Assembly (NCBI GenBank): GCA_029747015.1
Contig: JAKOGI010000362.1
Location: forward strand, 363,501 to 427,500
DNA from: Carnegiea gigantea
Lineage: Eukaryota; Streptophyta; Magnoliopsida; Caryophyllales; Cactaceae
DNA length: 64,000 bases
Direction: 5' to 3'
The first letter of the stretch is position 1. The number at the start of each line of letters is the position of its first letter. Below, one piece after another: positions 12,686 to 23,827 of the stretch. A model generated the notes under the pieces. That model saw only the letters and a program-made list of their open reading frames with translations. It made no database searches and was not told the DNA's origin. The translations under genes were made by a program, and so were the position numbers.

Positions 12686-13984
12686 ATGCCTATTTTTCAC
12701 TTTTCTCAGCATGAGCGTGAATTATTTTGGAGATATTATGATAGATTAAATGCTTTTCTTGCTCACTATGGTTATTGCTTGGATAAGTGGGAAACTTTGA
12801 GTATAGTTGATGAGGGTGTGAATTGTGAGACCCGTTCTCTTTTGTAGCATTGGAATTTTTTTGCTAAAAATGTTGATGAAGCATGGGATCTGCTCGATTG
12901 GTTAGCTGGGGATACTTATGAATTTAAGACTAGTTGCGCTAATTCTTTTTCCCCGTCCCCCTGTATCACTAATTATGCTCTTCTTGTGTGTGAAATTTGC
13001 AATTGTACCGACCATGACAATAATTCTTATCCTTGTGATATTTCTGCTGATGGTTTTGCTAGACTTTTCAGCATGATTGAGACAATGAATGAGCAACAGC
13101 TTAAGCTTACTAATTTTATGCGGGACATGACCTATCACGTGAGACTGACCCTAGGTTTTGTTCCCCTGAACCTGATGTCAACTTGTGTGATGATGGTGAG
13201 TATTTTCCTACTCTAGAGTCTGGACTAGAGGAAGTATCTGACCCTCCCTCGACCACTTTTCCCCCTATTGCTCCATCCTCACCTAACATCCTTAGGGATA
13301 ACACTACGTCTATCACGACCTTCCCTGATTCACCTTACCCTTTAACTCAGTCAACGGGGTTTAGGAGGGTGGGATATTTAGTATTGATGTCAGTATTAAT
13401 GAAGATGATTCCTATTGTGGGTCAGACAATATAGCTATTGAGGAGTATGATCCTAATGAGACTTTTGTTGGGAGGCCTGGTGTAGATGTTGTGTTTACAG
13501 TTTTACCTAGTCTTGCGTATGATGACCATATGTCCCCCGATCTTCTCGACATTTTTCATGTTTCTCCTTTAGGTTCACTACCTTCCCATTCCCTAAGTGT
13601 CATGATTGGCCATTTGTTGATTCTCATGTTGTGCTTGAGGGGAATAAGGTCGACTACTCTGAGACTCTAGTTACCTTTAGAGTGTATAACCCCTCCCTTG
13701 ATCCGTACAATAGGTACCTAGAGCATTTACTTGGAAAAATTGTGTTGATTATTGCTTTTGACTATTCTACCAATTTTTCCAAGTTATTTGATAAGTTTAG
13801 GAAAGCACTCAATATCATTTTTGGATTCATGTTTTTGTGCTCTTACTTACATTCATCTGAGTTGCATGCTTAGGTGTTCGATAAGCTCCTACGAGCTTTG
13901 ACCACATCCGAGTTTCAGACTCGAGTCTTGAGAGACTAGGAGGAGTGGCTAATGCTCCTCCAGCCTCCTACAGCACCATCTTAG
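12686..13984 (+). pseudogene. Element A Gag-like protein (mini-Gag with unknown C-terminal domain), broken
   Basis: From ATG 12686 the frame opens with MPIFHF and an 'FWRYYDRLNAF' segment. A helical stretch follows with 'NVDEAWDLLDWLA', like the C-terminal half of a plant Ty3 capsid. Around 12987 comes a zinc-knuckle-like CEICNCTDHD whose fourth ligand is displaced: the equivalent Cys in element B is Tyr here. A proline/serine-rich spacer (13183-13430, shifted frame) leads to a C-terminal domain (13690-13930) with DKLLRALTTSE, shared with B. Breaks seen are a TAG near 12846, a frameshift near 13140, and stops at 13436 and near 13872. The N-terminal capsid half of ordinary Gag is not visible. 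The C-terminal domain matches no family I know. Confidence 0.65.
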
Positions 13985-14599
13985 CGAGGCATAGTTTAGG
14001 TGCACACAGCACCTAACTTGGTATGATCGTTCTAACCCTTCTCTTTTCTCCTCTTTTCTTTTCTTTCTTTTCTTTTTGTTTAGTTATGGATATTAGGTTG
14101 TGTTTAGCTGTGGATATTAGGATTGTGTTTTTGTTGATGATCAACTTTGAGGTAAAATTTGGGATGTTGTTGAGCTAACTGAGGGGTATGATCACTTTTT
14201 TGCTTTGTTTTCTTTTTTGTGTGTTTTATATTGTGTGTATTATGCGTGTGATTTTATTTTCTTTGTTTGTGTGTGTTTTTGTGGTGGTAGTGACTCATTG
14301 GCTCCCAATGAGGGCATTATAAGATTTAGGAGTCGGGGTGGGAAGTCATATACCCTTTTGTGCATATTTTTGTGAAAATTTTTCATTTTTGTATAGTTTT
14401 TCTTTTTGGTTTTGGGGAAACTTCATATTATTCTAATCAGCTTAAATCCCATGTGCCTTGACTATTAGCTTGTATATAAGCATGATGTGCATGATAGATC
14501 TTTGTCCTCAGTGTGTCATTTTAGGCTCTAATTCTAATTCCGATTGTTCATTATCGATGTGTAATCTAATCCTTATCTATACCATCATTATTAGTTTAA

Positions 14600-14790
14600 G
14601 GTCGTAGTATTCCATGATTGGCTCTCTCACTTGTCTTGTACACGGTTACTTTAGTTTTTGTTTGCTTTTCAAACGGAAAAAAATGAAAAAAATTTGGAAT
14701 GACAAGTATCCCTTTGAAGCATGCGCTACTAGGCATTACCCTTTGAGGCAATACTGCTACTGGGAATGCTTGCTTTCTTTGTTAATAAGC
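14600..14790 (+). repeat. Conserved non-coding block with internal subrepeats (element A copy)
   Basis: This block holds two iterations of a motif built from 'cctttga(a/g)gca' followed by 'gctact(a/g)gg'. It is preceded by a 'gattggctctctcacttgt' box. The same box and motif, with more iterations, occur on the minus strand of element B at 24360-24625. It lies in the 3' untranslated part, outside any Gag or Pol frame. Confidence 0.6.
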
Positions 14791-15159
14791 CAATAATGTA
14801 GTTTGTGTCAGTCCAGTACGATTGAATTTGATTCTAGTAAGCCTAAGTCCTAGGATGATGATACACTAACACACTAAGCAGTGGGATGGATTCCAAGTTT
14901 TAATGTACAGTGGGTGAAAAGTTGGTGCTTTGATGTCATCGATGGGGATAGAGAGTCTTGATGTGTATATTCTGTCTATGTGCATGTTAATATCCTTCTT
15001 GCATAGGTGCTTTGGTTAGTTAGAATATGTATAAAGTTCTCCCTTGTATATGTTTGCGCTTTGTTTGTACATCCAAACTGTTTTTCAAGTTTCTGTTTCT
15101 CCTTTCCTTTTTATTTCTCTTTTTCAAGAGTTTGTGGGTATATCTTCTGCTAACCCTCA

Positions 15160-15317
15160 CGAGACCTCACTTGTCTACTTGGAGGAACCAAGGGGTTTAA
15201 AGGACTTGTTGCATACGCTAAATGCAGCCATGATTCCTATGAAAGTGAGTTAGATTCTGAGGTTAGTTTTTCCTTTGTTTTGCTCAAGGACGAGCAATAG
15301 ATAGGTGTGAGGGCATT
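15160..15317 (+). promoter_or_regulatory. Element A 3' conserved box and polypurine tract
   Basis: 'aaccaaggggtttaaaggac', 'atgattcctatgaaa' and 'ctcaaggacgagcaa' occur in order before the purine-rich 'aggtgtgaggg' (15303-15313), which adjoins the 3' LTR start TGTTAG at 15318. The same series is present in reverse in element B at 23828-23990. The last part is the plus-strand primer site for reverse transcription. Confidence 0.7.
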
Positions 15318-16499
15318 TGTTAGACAATAATTTGTCATATTTTACGTGCCCCTATTATCTAATTTTAACTCGTAGAATAATATAATCTTTAGAATTTTTA
15401 CTTATTTTATCTGTTTTTGTAGGTAATAAATTTCAATCAAGCAAACGTCTCGAAAAGGAGTGAAGGTGGACAAGAAAAGAAAAAGACGGCAAGAAAGTAC
15501 GACGGGGTGGCCGTGCCATCGTGCCAGAAAATTGGCACGGGGTGGCCGTGCCACGCCACCCCTCCCCGCTCGCTCGCTCGCCCAATTTTCTGTTTAAACC
15601 TCTTCGGGCATTTTGTTCGTGATCTCCCCGGGCTCCCCTTCTGCGACTTTTTGGGAGTTCTTAGCTTAGGTTTAGCCAATAACGACCCCATTTAGGAGGA
15701 TTAGATTAATTTAGTTTTGTGTATAATTTGTAAAAGACGGGCTCGATTTCAAGATTGAATGCTAAGTTCTTCTTCTCTCTCTGTCTTTAATTTCATGCTT
15801 TTGAGTTTGTTTTCTAGCTCAATAGATTATTGTTTTGCTTTAGTTTCAATGTTTGTTTCTGAATTAAAACCTTGATCTTTGGTTGTGATTTGTTCTTGAG
15901 ATGGCCGATCCATTCTTGTTTAGGCCTTGACCTAACTTGTTTACACTAGAATTTAGAGATTTCCCTCGTGCCCACCAAGTGTTCGATAAAATTCTTGAAA
16001 GAGCTTTCATCCATGTTTTGGGGCAATCGACTTATGCTGAAAGGTGAGATCAATTGTCTAGTTTGGGTGGAGAGAATGGCTAGTATTTGGACATGAGAAT
16101 AGTCAAATTCTAGTTAGATCGAGTGATGCTACTTCTGCAGTTTAATTGGGCGAACCCCATGAAAATAGGTGGTTAGAACAATTAAACTAGTCTTCGACCC
16201 TTCAGAGAGGTCTTAGGTGAGCTTTGTTGGTGTAATCGATCATCCCTGAATCCTAGCATAGCTTGGAAAGGTTAGAGTTTGACTTGATTGATTGATTTAT
16301 CTTAGGTTCAAATATAATCAAAGTCTTTTGTTTGTTTTAGCAGTTTAGTTCTATTTTTTATCCCTTCTGTTTTGCCTAACTTGAGACGCCTTAGTTAGTT
16401 CTGGTACTTGGAAACTCAACTCCCTGTGGACGACAACCCAAGTACTCAACGATGCACCATGCACGTGGGGTTTATAAATGTTAAAACTTTTCTCTAACA
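15318..16499 (+). repeat. Element A 3' LTR
   Basis: 1182 bp, TGTTAG...CTAACA. It matches the 5' LTR throughout but with many substitutions, so the insertion is not recent. The CGTGCC-rich stretch is at 15506-15560. Confidence 0.85.
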
Positions 16500-17399
16500 A
16501 TATCCAAAAAAGTGAGTACGTCACCTTACTTCCCTTCACTTCCACTCCATTGTGATACCCTTTATTCCCCTCACTTCCTCCTCTCTACTTCGACCCAAAC
16601 AGATTAGAGGGGACGGGGACAACACCAAACTCATTTTTTTTTTTAAAATAAAACACCGAAGTGATTTTGCCCAGATGGTTTGGGAAGGCCCATTTTAAAT
16701 ATTATCTCGCTCTTTAGTTTTTTCATTTATAATGGGTTGTTCTACTGTCCATCCCCCTGGAAAAAACGTCCTTCTAATATAGGAAATATTATAGTATAAT
16801 AGGTGTATGTAAACTTTGATTTTCTAAAATTAACAATTAGGGAGAAAATTGATAAAATCTTTCAAATATGTGCGTCGTTGCTATAAGGATTTAAATTTGT
16901 ATAAATTGGCCCAGCTAGAGTGATAGTGGCTGCTGTAAAATGATAACAACATCATCATCATCATGAGATGAATACCAGATTACTTTAAAATCTGCTTTTA
17001 TATTCGCAAAACGTTTTCGCGTGATCATCGAAGCCAACAAACCATAACCCACACCAAAATATCACGTTCTCTAAAAAATTTCACGGCCACCACCTAAGCC
17101 GCCAGTGACAGCCTGTCTGAAGGCCGTCACCAGTCGAACCCTCTTACTTGTGCATCAGTTTGGTATTATCTTCCCCATATCTTCCTATCTCCTTCTTTCC
17201 TCTATCTTTAAAACTAGAGTTAGGGTTTAGTTTATTTACTTGGAATCTTCTTCTAATCTTTTGTGGTTACCAACCCCAACTGAAAGAACCAAAGGTAAGG
17301 ACGAGGAGTAGCCACTTCAATTTCTAGCACAGTAGCAATTATAGTTTGGAATAGTTGCACAATTGGAAGTGGTGTTTCATACAATATGGCTAATCTAGC
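16500..17399 (+). other. Leader-like DNA upstream of the TPR pseudogene
   Basis: 16680-16950 resembles 9420-10010. About 17160-17300 is pyrimidine-rich with 'ctagagttagggttt', like a plant 5' leader. It contains 'aaaggtaagg' (about 17291), which resembles a 5' splice site. It may be the promoter and first exon of the gene remnant that follows, but no start is certain. Confidence 0.3.
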
Positions 17400-17885
17400 T
17401 CAATCTTTACTTTGAGATCTCTTTGCAGATCAAATCGAGCATGAATTTGATGAGGATGTAAGAAAACTATCATGGAGATGAACTCCCTGTACGGGGCATT
17501 CGTGAAATACAAAGAACTAGAGGGAGGAAATAAAATTTTCAAATCCAAGGCCTTTCCGTGCGCTATGAACAAGTTTGATGAATCACTTCAATATCTGTGT
17601 ATAGTTGTTTCTGACAATGAGGACGATGCTAATTTAATGGAGGAGCATAGAATTTGTATTCATCTGAATATAGCTATTTGTTGGTTGATATCGAAAGAAT
17701 TCGAATTAGCCAAATGCTAATATGATGTGGTTATGAAACTTGATCTTTTTAATGTCAAAGCTTGTTTTAGGAGAGCTTAAGCTTTGTTGAACATAGAATT
17801 AATGGAAGATGCACGTTAGAACCTTCATATAGTTGTTCAATTCGACCCTAACAATGAGAAACTAAGAAAGGAATTAACTATAAGA
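17400..17885 (+). pseudogene. TPR-domain protein remnant (immunophilin/co-chaperone-like)
   Basis: One frame running from about 17472 to 17880 reads as tetratricopeptide repeats. GGNKIFKSKAF and ...AMNKFDESLQYL form the first helix pair, 'HLNIAICWLISKEFELAKC' and 'YDVVMKLDLFNVKACFRRA' the second, and 'VVQFDPNNEKLRKEL' the start of the third. This spacing matches the three-TPR domains of plant FKBP/cyclophilin-type immunophilins and similar Hsp90 co-chaperones. I cannot say which, because no catalytic domain is present. In-frame stops lie at 17718-17720, about 17778 and about 17818. Coding similarity ends where the Sirevirus LTR begins, so the rest of the gene was cut off or displaced by that insertion. 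Confidence 0.6.
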
Positions 17886-18937
17886 TGTAGGAGCTGTATA
17901 ATGAAGACTCAGATCTCCCTAAAGGGGGCGGTGAATAGGCTAACTGCAGTAAATTAAAAATTCAATCTAGCGAAGTAAGAGTAAATATAGAAATTAAATA
18001 AAGACTGAACGCAGTGATATTTTAACGAGATCGGGCCTCAATCAGGCTTAAGTCCCCATCTAGAGTTATCCAACTCTAGGATTCAACTCTCTATTTTTTT
18101 TTTTTTTAAAAATTAAGATGAACTCTTCATAACCTCTAATAGGTACCACGCTCTAGAGATCCCAAATACTTTAGATCAACCTCTTAATTAAAGTACGGGA
18201 GGAGTTGAGACCTCACACCAACTCCCAAGTTCACTCCTTAATAAATTCCTCAAAATACTCTTGACTCTTGGTCATAATGAAAAGTTTAGTACAATATTTC
18301 AAAGTAAGCTCTTAATGATGGTAATCACACTTGCTGGTTTTCTTGCAATACTTTCTCCTTGATTTTGACGTCTATTTATAAGCACTTCTGGACATGCACC
18401 ATCAAGGAAGTTCTGATCAGATTATCTTGTAGCTGATTTTTAGGGCCTTGATTTCCGGTTGATAGCTCCTAATTGATTTTCTTCCCTTCTTTCCTATGAT
18501 CTTGAGTGATATAATTCAGCTTCTTGCCTTCTACAAAATAATTGCAGAAGTTCTTTGTACAAGACATTCTCACAATATTTTTTCAAGTAATAAAAGATCA
18601 TTTCTTGATTTGATTCAACGTTTACAATATTCTTCAATCAAGGAGGGATACTTGCTGAATTTTTTCTTCAGCGTGTATTTCCCTTATGGAAAATAATAAT
18701 CATCGTAAATATATTGTTCAAGACTTTGTGTGGCAACTAAATAAGTTCCTTAATTGTCCTTTAAGCAATCAGTCAATTTGATAGGCTGAGATCATGCACA
18801 TATATCTTTTCCTGATTCTATTCCCACGTTTATCTTTGCTAAGTGCTTTATATTTTAATATTCATGTTCCTTTTTATATCCAAGCCTCTAATTAATTTTG
18901 TGTCTTATTAAAACTTTAGCAACTAAGGGAGTCAACA
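17886..18937 (-). repeat. Sirevirus 3' LTR
   Basis: It starts TGTTGACTCCC at 18937 on the minus strand. It contains 'cctaaagggggcggtgaatagg' (17919-17940), a phrase typical of Sirevirus LTR ends, in a region dense in short repeats. The low boundary is approximate because no second LTR is available to compare. Confidence 0.65.
18372..18380 (-). promoter_or_regulatory. TATA box in the Sirevirus LTR
   Basis: TATAAATAG on the minus strand, about 560 bp from the LTR start. The position suits the LTR promoter. This is a prediction from motif and place only. Confidence 0.5.
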
Positions 18938-18953
18938 ATCTCCCCCTTTTTGA
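18938..18953 (-). promoter_or_regulatory. Sirevirus polypurine tract
   Basis: On the minus strand ATCAAAAAGGGGGAGAT directly precedes the LTR start TGTTGAC. A second 'atgaaagagggcgg'-like purine stretch near 19265-19285 may be one of the multiple polypurine copies described for Sireviruses. Confidence 0.8.
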
Positions 18954-19413
18954 TGAAAGACAAAATTAACTTATTTAACCATATCGTGCCCAGTTCAACA
19001 GATGCATTTTGAGTTGGCATATAACACAGACTTGTTAAAAGGTACTGTGAGATGCAAAGTTCGTCACAGGCATGTGAGATATCACAAAGTTATGGGATCT
19101 GAGCATTTGAGCTATTTCTAAGTATTCAGATAACATTACTCATCAAAATAACCAGTTTGGCAAATTAACTAGCAGGATAGGTAATTGACTGTAAAACCTA
19201 ATCAACTAATGCTTAACAAAGACCATAGATACTAACGAAGACCATAGATAGTAATCGGCACACTTTCCGCCCTCTTTCATCAAAACGGAGGGTAGTAACC
19301 AAAAAATGTTGGAGCACACAAACAGGAGACCAGATGACTTAGAATTCAGAGGATCAGGGCTTGTTCTTGGAAGATTTGATAGCAGATAGGAGTTGGGCAG
19401 CATAGGCAACGCT

Positions 19414-20901
19414 TTATGCTTGTTCAGCAGTAGAGAGAGGAATGGCTTTGAGCGCGCACTGGCGAGTCATGCTTCCTATTGTGATGAGATCACCAAGCTT
19501 CTGATGGACCTTAGAGATGTGAGCAGTAAGCAAGGTCTGGATGCAGTTCAGACGCTTGTCAATGATAGCCTGATTATGAGCAATCCCATCGAGGGCATCG
19601 GTGTGCTGAACCATGATATACTCAAGCTTGTCGACTATTTCTTGTAGCTCATAGACCTTTTCATCAAGAGTGAGGATATGGTCAAGGAGAGAGGGAGGAA
19701 AGGTGATTTGAGGAGAGTTTAGACGAGGTTTAACATGTTGGCCAAATTTCTTAGAGACAGTCACAAGCTCCTCTTGAGTCATATCGTCTACAAACTTCCA
19801 CACACCAGATTCACTTTTGAAGAACTGAATGTGTTCCAGGGAGGCTGGGGTGATGATTGGCACTGGTTTCGTTTCTTTGATTTCATTTGTAAGGCAAACC
19901 CCAAAGTGGTTGAACACAAGAGTCAAGATGGTGGCATAGGGCAGGGGAGTAGGACGTTGGATAGAGCTGACCTTGGACATTGCCCCAAGAATATACCGAG
20001 CAAAGTTGACTGGTTTGTCAGTCATGAGAAAGTATATTAACTCAAGGGTTTTAGTGTTGACGATGTCAGTGGAGTTAGGTTTTGGGAGCATGGTGCGAAC
20101 AATGATATAGTATAGGAGGCGAGGGTCTTGTTTGAGAATGAGATATGAGAGATAAGCTGGGTTAGTTTGACTGTGGGGGTTGACAAATTCAGGCAAGCAC
20201 CTATTACGTGCTTTAGTCTGGGAGAGCGTGGATAGGGGGACAAGAGGGAGATGGAGTATGGTGTTTAACTCAGTTTCAGTCAGGGTGAACTTGGTATGCT
20301 TTACTTGGCATTCAAGGGCTATAATAGGTCCAGTCTTAACAGTTCGAAGATTGGCATAGAACATCCGAACTAACTGGGGATAGTGATCAGTACCCAAGTC
20401 TAACAACTTTTCACAACTGCTCCTCAACAAATACTCAATAAAGCCCAAATTTTTAGCTAAAAAGGATGTAATATCTGCTCTTTCACAAACATAGGTAGGT
20501 TGATTGACAAATTGGTTTAGAAATTTCTCTATAGCTAAACTAGAATGGAACCAGGCAAGAGGAATTACCTCAGTGGTGGTAGGAGTTTGGCATGGTGAGG
20601 TGGCAGATGAGGGTTGTGGGGTAGCTGACGGTGTCCTGGCGGCAATGAATGTCAATGTGTCGGCCGTGGATAATGAATCCGCGGCAGTCGAAGAGGACGG
20701 AAAGGCCGGTCGTGCAGGTTCTGTGGCGGTGGTGGAGTGAGAAAGCGTTTGAGGAATGCTTGTGAGCGAGCGAAGGGCAACCGGTCGGATGGAAATTTGG
20801 GGGCTATGGCGGAGAGGAGCTGTTTTGAGGAGCTTGGAGGTCGAGAGTGGCACTTTTCTGGGAGAGGAGGCAGCCTAGAGGCTCTTAGTTTGGGGCGCCA
20901 T
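19414..20901 (-). pseudogene. Sirevirus env-like ORF (plant transposon-protein domain), early stop
   Basis: The long frame of 479 codons runs from 20853 to 19414. It is open upstream to an ATG at 20901 except for a TAG at 20875-20877 (codon 9), so the natural start is probably 20901. The first ~110 residues are rich in Ser, Thr and Pro. The central part has 'LVRMFYANLRT' and a following beta-rich stretch. This is the signature of the domain catalogued as 'putative plant transposon protein', often found in the ORF after pol in Sireviruses. A coiled-coil-like C-terminus (VYELQEIVDKLEYI) follows. I see no clear signal peptide or transmembrane helix in this frame. The env label is positional; fusion function is unproven. 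The stop makes it a probable pseudogene unless read through. Confidence 0.65.
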
Positions 20902-21588
20902 TGTTGAAGAGAGGAGCTTCAATAGTGGTGATGATGAGAGATGGAGTAGAGTTAGGGGTTTCGGGTGGTTTTATATGGGTCCTGTGAAGATGCGAATCAA
21001 AGAAGGAATGGGCAATTATACGTGATTTGGAAGGGATAAAGATGGAGGAGGTGGAGTTTTGGAAGGTGGAGTGGGTACTCGGCTGGGTTGTGCGAAGGGA
21101 GGAGAGAGAAGGTGGGTTGAAAGGGGAAAGTAAGAGAGAGAAGAGGAAAGAAGGAGACCAGGTAGTTGAGCACATTTAAGTGCCGAACAAAAAAAGAAAA
21201 TATTTTTTTGCCAATTTTGAGATTAGACTTGAGATGAATTTTGGCAAAGATTGATTCAATCCTTAAGGCAATTGGAATCTTGTTGGTGTATGATAGAGAA
21301 AAAGCTACATATGAGCTTTTGTCCATTAGTTGTGCGCCATTTAGTTGTCCTAAATTCATTCCAGGGCACTGAAATTTATTTTTCGGCCTTGTTAATTGAA
21401 CTTAGGGGTTCATGACGTACCTGATTAAAAATGATAGGGAACCTCCTCATGGTGAACTTAATTTGTCCTTCTCTTTTTTTTGTTTTTTTTTTTTGTTGTA
21501 GTAGCTATCTGTGAGCGAAGGAAGGATGATTAAGCCTGAAATTTACTTGGCAAACTGAATTAGTTATAAGAGAGGGCTCCCCCTCAAT
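20902..21588 (-). other. Sirevirus pol to env-like spacer
   Basis: About 690 bp between the RNase H end and the env-like ATG. Pyrimidine-rich open stretches at 20885-21359 on the minus strand show no domain. A homopolymer-rich part (T-runs at 21472-21494) is present. I see no supported gene. Confidence 0.5.
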
Positions 21589-22125
21589 TCATGCATCATT
21601 ATTTATCATGCCTAGTTCATGTCGTATAAAATTAAAACAATCTTCACGCAGGGGTTTAGCAAAAATGTCAGCGAGTTGACAATCTGTAGGCACGAAGGTG
21701 AGAGTAACATGTCCTTTTTCAACATGATCACAAATAAAATGATGGCGTACCTCAAAGTGTTTGGTGTGGGAGTGTTGAACTGGGTTTTTTGTGATATCAA
21801 TAGCACTTTTATTGTCACATTTTATTAGGACATCTTTGAGATTTATCCTAAGATCCCTCAACTGCTGCATAATCCACAGAAGTTGTGCACAGCATGCACC
21901 GGCAGCGATGTATTCTGCTTCTGCCGTTGATAGGGCTACAGAATTTTGTTTCTTGGAGTGCCAAGAAACTAAGCATGGTCCAAGAAATTGACAAGTTTCT
22001 GACGTGCTTTTTCTATCAACTTTATAACCTGCATAATCTGCATCAGTGTATCCTACTAGAGAAAAGTCTCCCCCTCGCGGGTACTATAGTCCTAGATTTT
22101 TAGTCCCAGCTAGGTTTCAAAATAT
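21589..22125 (-). pseudogene. Ty1/copia RNase H
   Basis: The minus strand encodes 'SVALSTAEAEYIAAG', then 'DNKSAIDITKNPVQHSHTKH', then 'VPTDCQLADIFAKPL', in the order typical of the copia RNase H end of Pol. The DNKSA acidic motif and the LADIFAKPL tail are intact. The frame ends just before 21588 in 'HELGMINNDA', a normal C-terminus. It is a fragment because the upstream pol is broken. Confidence 0.85.
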
Positions 22126-23054
22126 TCATTTTACACACTTTAGATGAGATTCTTCAGGGGCAGCCTGAAATCTAGCACATAGATGTACACTGAACATGAT
22201 ATCAGGTCGACTAGCGGTAAGATAAAGTAGTGAGCCGATCATGCCTCGATAGACCTTTTTGCTAATCAGTTTACCTTCTTTATCAAGGTCTAATTTGTCG
22301 GTTGTAGCCATAGGAATCTTAGCATGTGTGGCTTGATCCATTTTGTATCTTTTTAGCAGTTCGTTTACATATTTGCTTGGTTAATGAATATGCCATCTTT
22401 GCATTGCTTAATTTGAAGGCCTAGGAAAAAGTTTAATTCGCCAATCATGCTCATCTCAAATTCTTTTCTCTTGAGGTTAGTAAATTCTTCACAAAGAGAG
22501 TCATATGTGCAGCCCCAAAAAGTGTATCATCCACATAAATTTGAATAATTATGAAGTCGTGATCTTTGGTTTTGGTGAATAAGGTTTTATCAATGAGTCC
22601 CCTTTTAAAATTATGTTCCAAAAGAAACCTGCTTACTCTCTCATACCAAGCCCTAGGGGCGTGTTTTAGACCATAAAGGGTCTTTTGAAGTCTATAAACA
22701 TGATTAGGAAAATGTGGATTTTCAAACCCGGGGGCTGTTCGACATAGACTTCTTCTTGTAGATATCCATTTAGGAATGCATATTTTACATCCATTTGATA
22801 CAGTTTTATATTCATATATGATGCAAATGTCAATAGTATTCTTATCGCTTCTAGATGTGCAACAGGGGCAAAGGTTTCATCAAAATCGATACCTTCTTCT
22901 TGATTGTATCCCTTAGCCACTAGTCTTGCTTTATTTCTTATGACATTACCGGTTTTGTCCAATTTATTTCTAAACACCCATTTAGTTCCTATAACTGGAT
23001 GGTCACTAGGCTGAGTTGTAAGTGTCCAAACTTGATTTCTTTCGAATTGATTTA
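22126..23054 (-). pseudogene. Ty1/copia reverse transcriptase (partial, frameshifted)
   Basis: '[25 protein letters not shown]' followed by '[23 protein letters not shown]' gives the RT fingers and first catalytic Asp (22720-22930, minus strand). YVDD lies near 22520-22540 in another frame. 'MDQATHAKIPMATT' and 'YRGMIGSLLYLTASRPDI' mark the connection region (22190-22345). At least one frameshift lies near 22670-22690, with further stops around 22380-22480. The N-terminal part ends abruptly at 23054. Confidence 0.85.
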
Positions 23055-23827
23055 ATGAAAACCTAAATTAACAAACAAGAACATGAACTTGAACAAGAGA
23101 AGAAAGGGAATGAAATGAATCAACTCTAAACAACTAAACAAACATGAATTAAAAACGAAAACTAAACGTTTAAACTAAACAAAACAAATACAAGAATTAA
23201 ACTAACGAAACATAAACAAGAACAAGATATGAACTAAAGAGAGAAAAGGGAAGAAAACTTAGTCTTGAATTGATAGAAGAAACTTGAAATCCAAAGGTTG
23301 AATCCAACATTACAATCTTCAATCCTAAACTAATCCTCCTATTGAGGTTTTATTTGATAAACTAATCTAAAACCTAGCCTAAAAATCGCCAGAGAGAACC
23401 CCGAGCGACCCCCCTCAAAAACTGGCCAAAAAGGCCTTTTATCGCGGAAGCAGGTCTCGATGCACGGCCGGCCGTGTGCGACCACGCACGGTCAGACACC
23501 TGGCCGTGCATGGCTTCGGCCAGCGGTGCACGGCCGTGCTCTCCTGCAGAGTGACCGTGCACTGTTCTTTTCAGCTCCCTTTTGCTCCCTCGGCTTGTCG
23601 GACCTCTATTCCACCTCGAAATACATCCCAAATGCCTCATTCCTTATTGAAGTTGGTGAGTTTCTCGTCTGTTTGGCAAAACTCCTAGAAAACAAGCAAA
23701 CCAACCAAATAAGTACATTATGAACCGAAAGAGGCAAAATTGACCTGTCTCCTTAAGATTCGATATGAAAACCATGAGAAAAGTAGGTCAAATAAGGGGT
23801 AAAATGAGGTAAAATATCGGTGCAACA
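23055..23827 (-). repeat. Element B 3' LTR, truncated
   Basis: It matches 27436-28235 closely, starting TGTTGCACCGATA at 23827 (minus). The last ~680 bp of the LTR are missing; at 23055 the sequence changes to copia RT. One difference from the 5' LTR is an extra 'gtttaaactaaac'-type insertion near 23170. The CGTGC cluster is at 23460-23560. Confidence 0.85.

Larger units (their letters stand above)
11395..16499 (+). mobile_element. Element A: non-autonomous LTR retrotransposon (Ty3-type, tRNA-Asp primed)
   Basis: Two direct repeats of about 1.18 kb (11395-12576 and 15318-16499) flank 2.7 kb. The internal part holds a tRNA-Asp-type primer site, one broken Gag-like frame, a conserved 3' non-coding region and a purine-rich tract. 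Protease, RT, RNase H and integrase are absent. It would need pol proteins in trans. Element B (23055-28235) has the same architecture. The first ~14 bp of the 5' LTR differ from the 3' LTR start (TGTTAGACAATAA), so the 5' end is eroded or truncated and I could not define a target duplication. Confidence 0.8.
17886..23054 (-). mobile_element. Sirevirus-type Ty1/copia element, truncated
   Basis: Read on the minus strand: the tail of RT, RNase H, an env-like ORF, a polypurine tract AAAAAGGGGGAGAT, and an LTR beginning TGTTGACTCC. Pol followed by an additional ORF, with this tract, is the hallmark order of the Sirevirus (SIRE/Maximus) lineage. The 5' LTR, gag, protease, integrase and the start of RT are missing. 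Copia sequence stops at 23054, where the truncated LTR of element B begins. Confidence 0.75.

Noticed and set aside
20885..21359. Ser/Leu/Pro-rich frames upstream of the env-like ORF
   Set aside because: Two overlapping frames in a pyrimidine-rich spacer with no domain and no continuity into the env-like frame.
23374..23723. GC-rich open frames with Ala/Arg/His composition (also 27757-28131, 47882-48129, 53646-53986)
   Set aside because: They come from the CGTGCC-rich palindromic part of LTRs and shift freely between copies.
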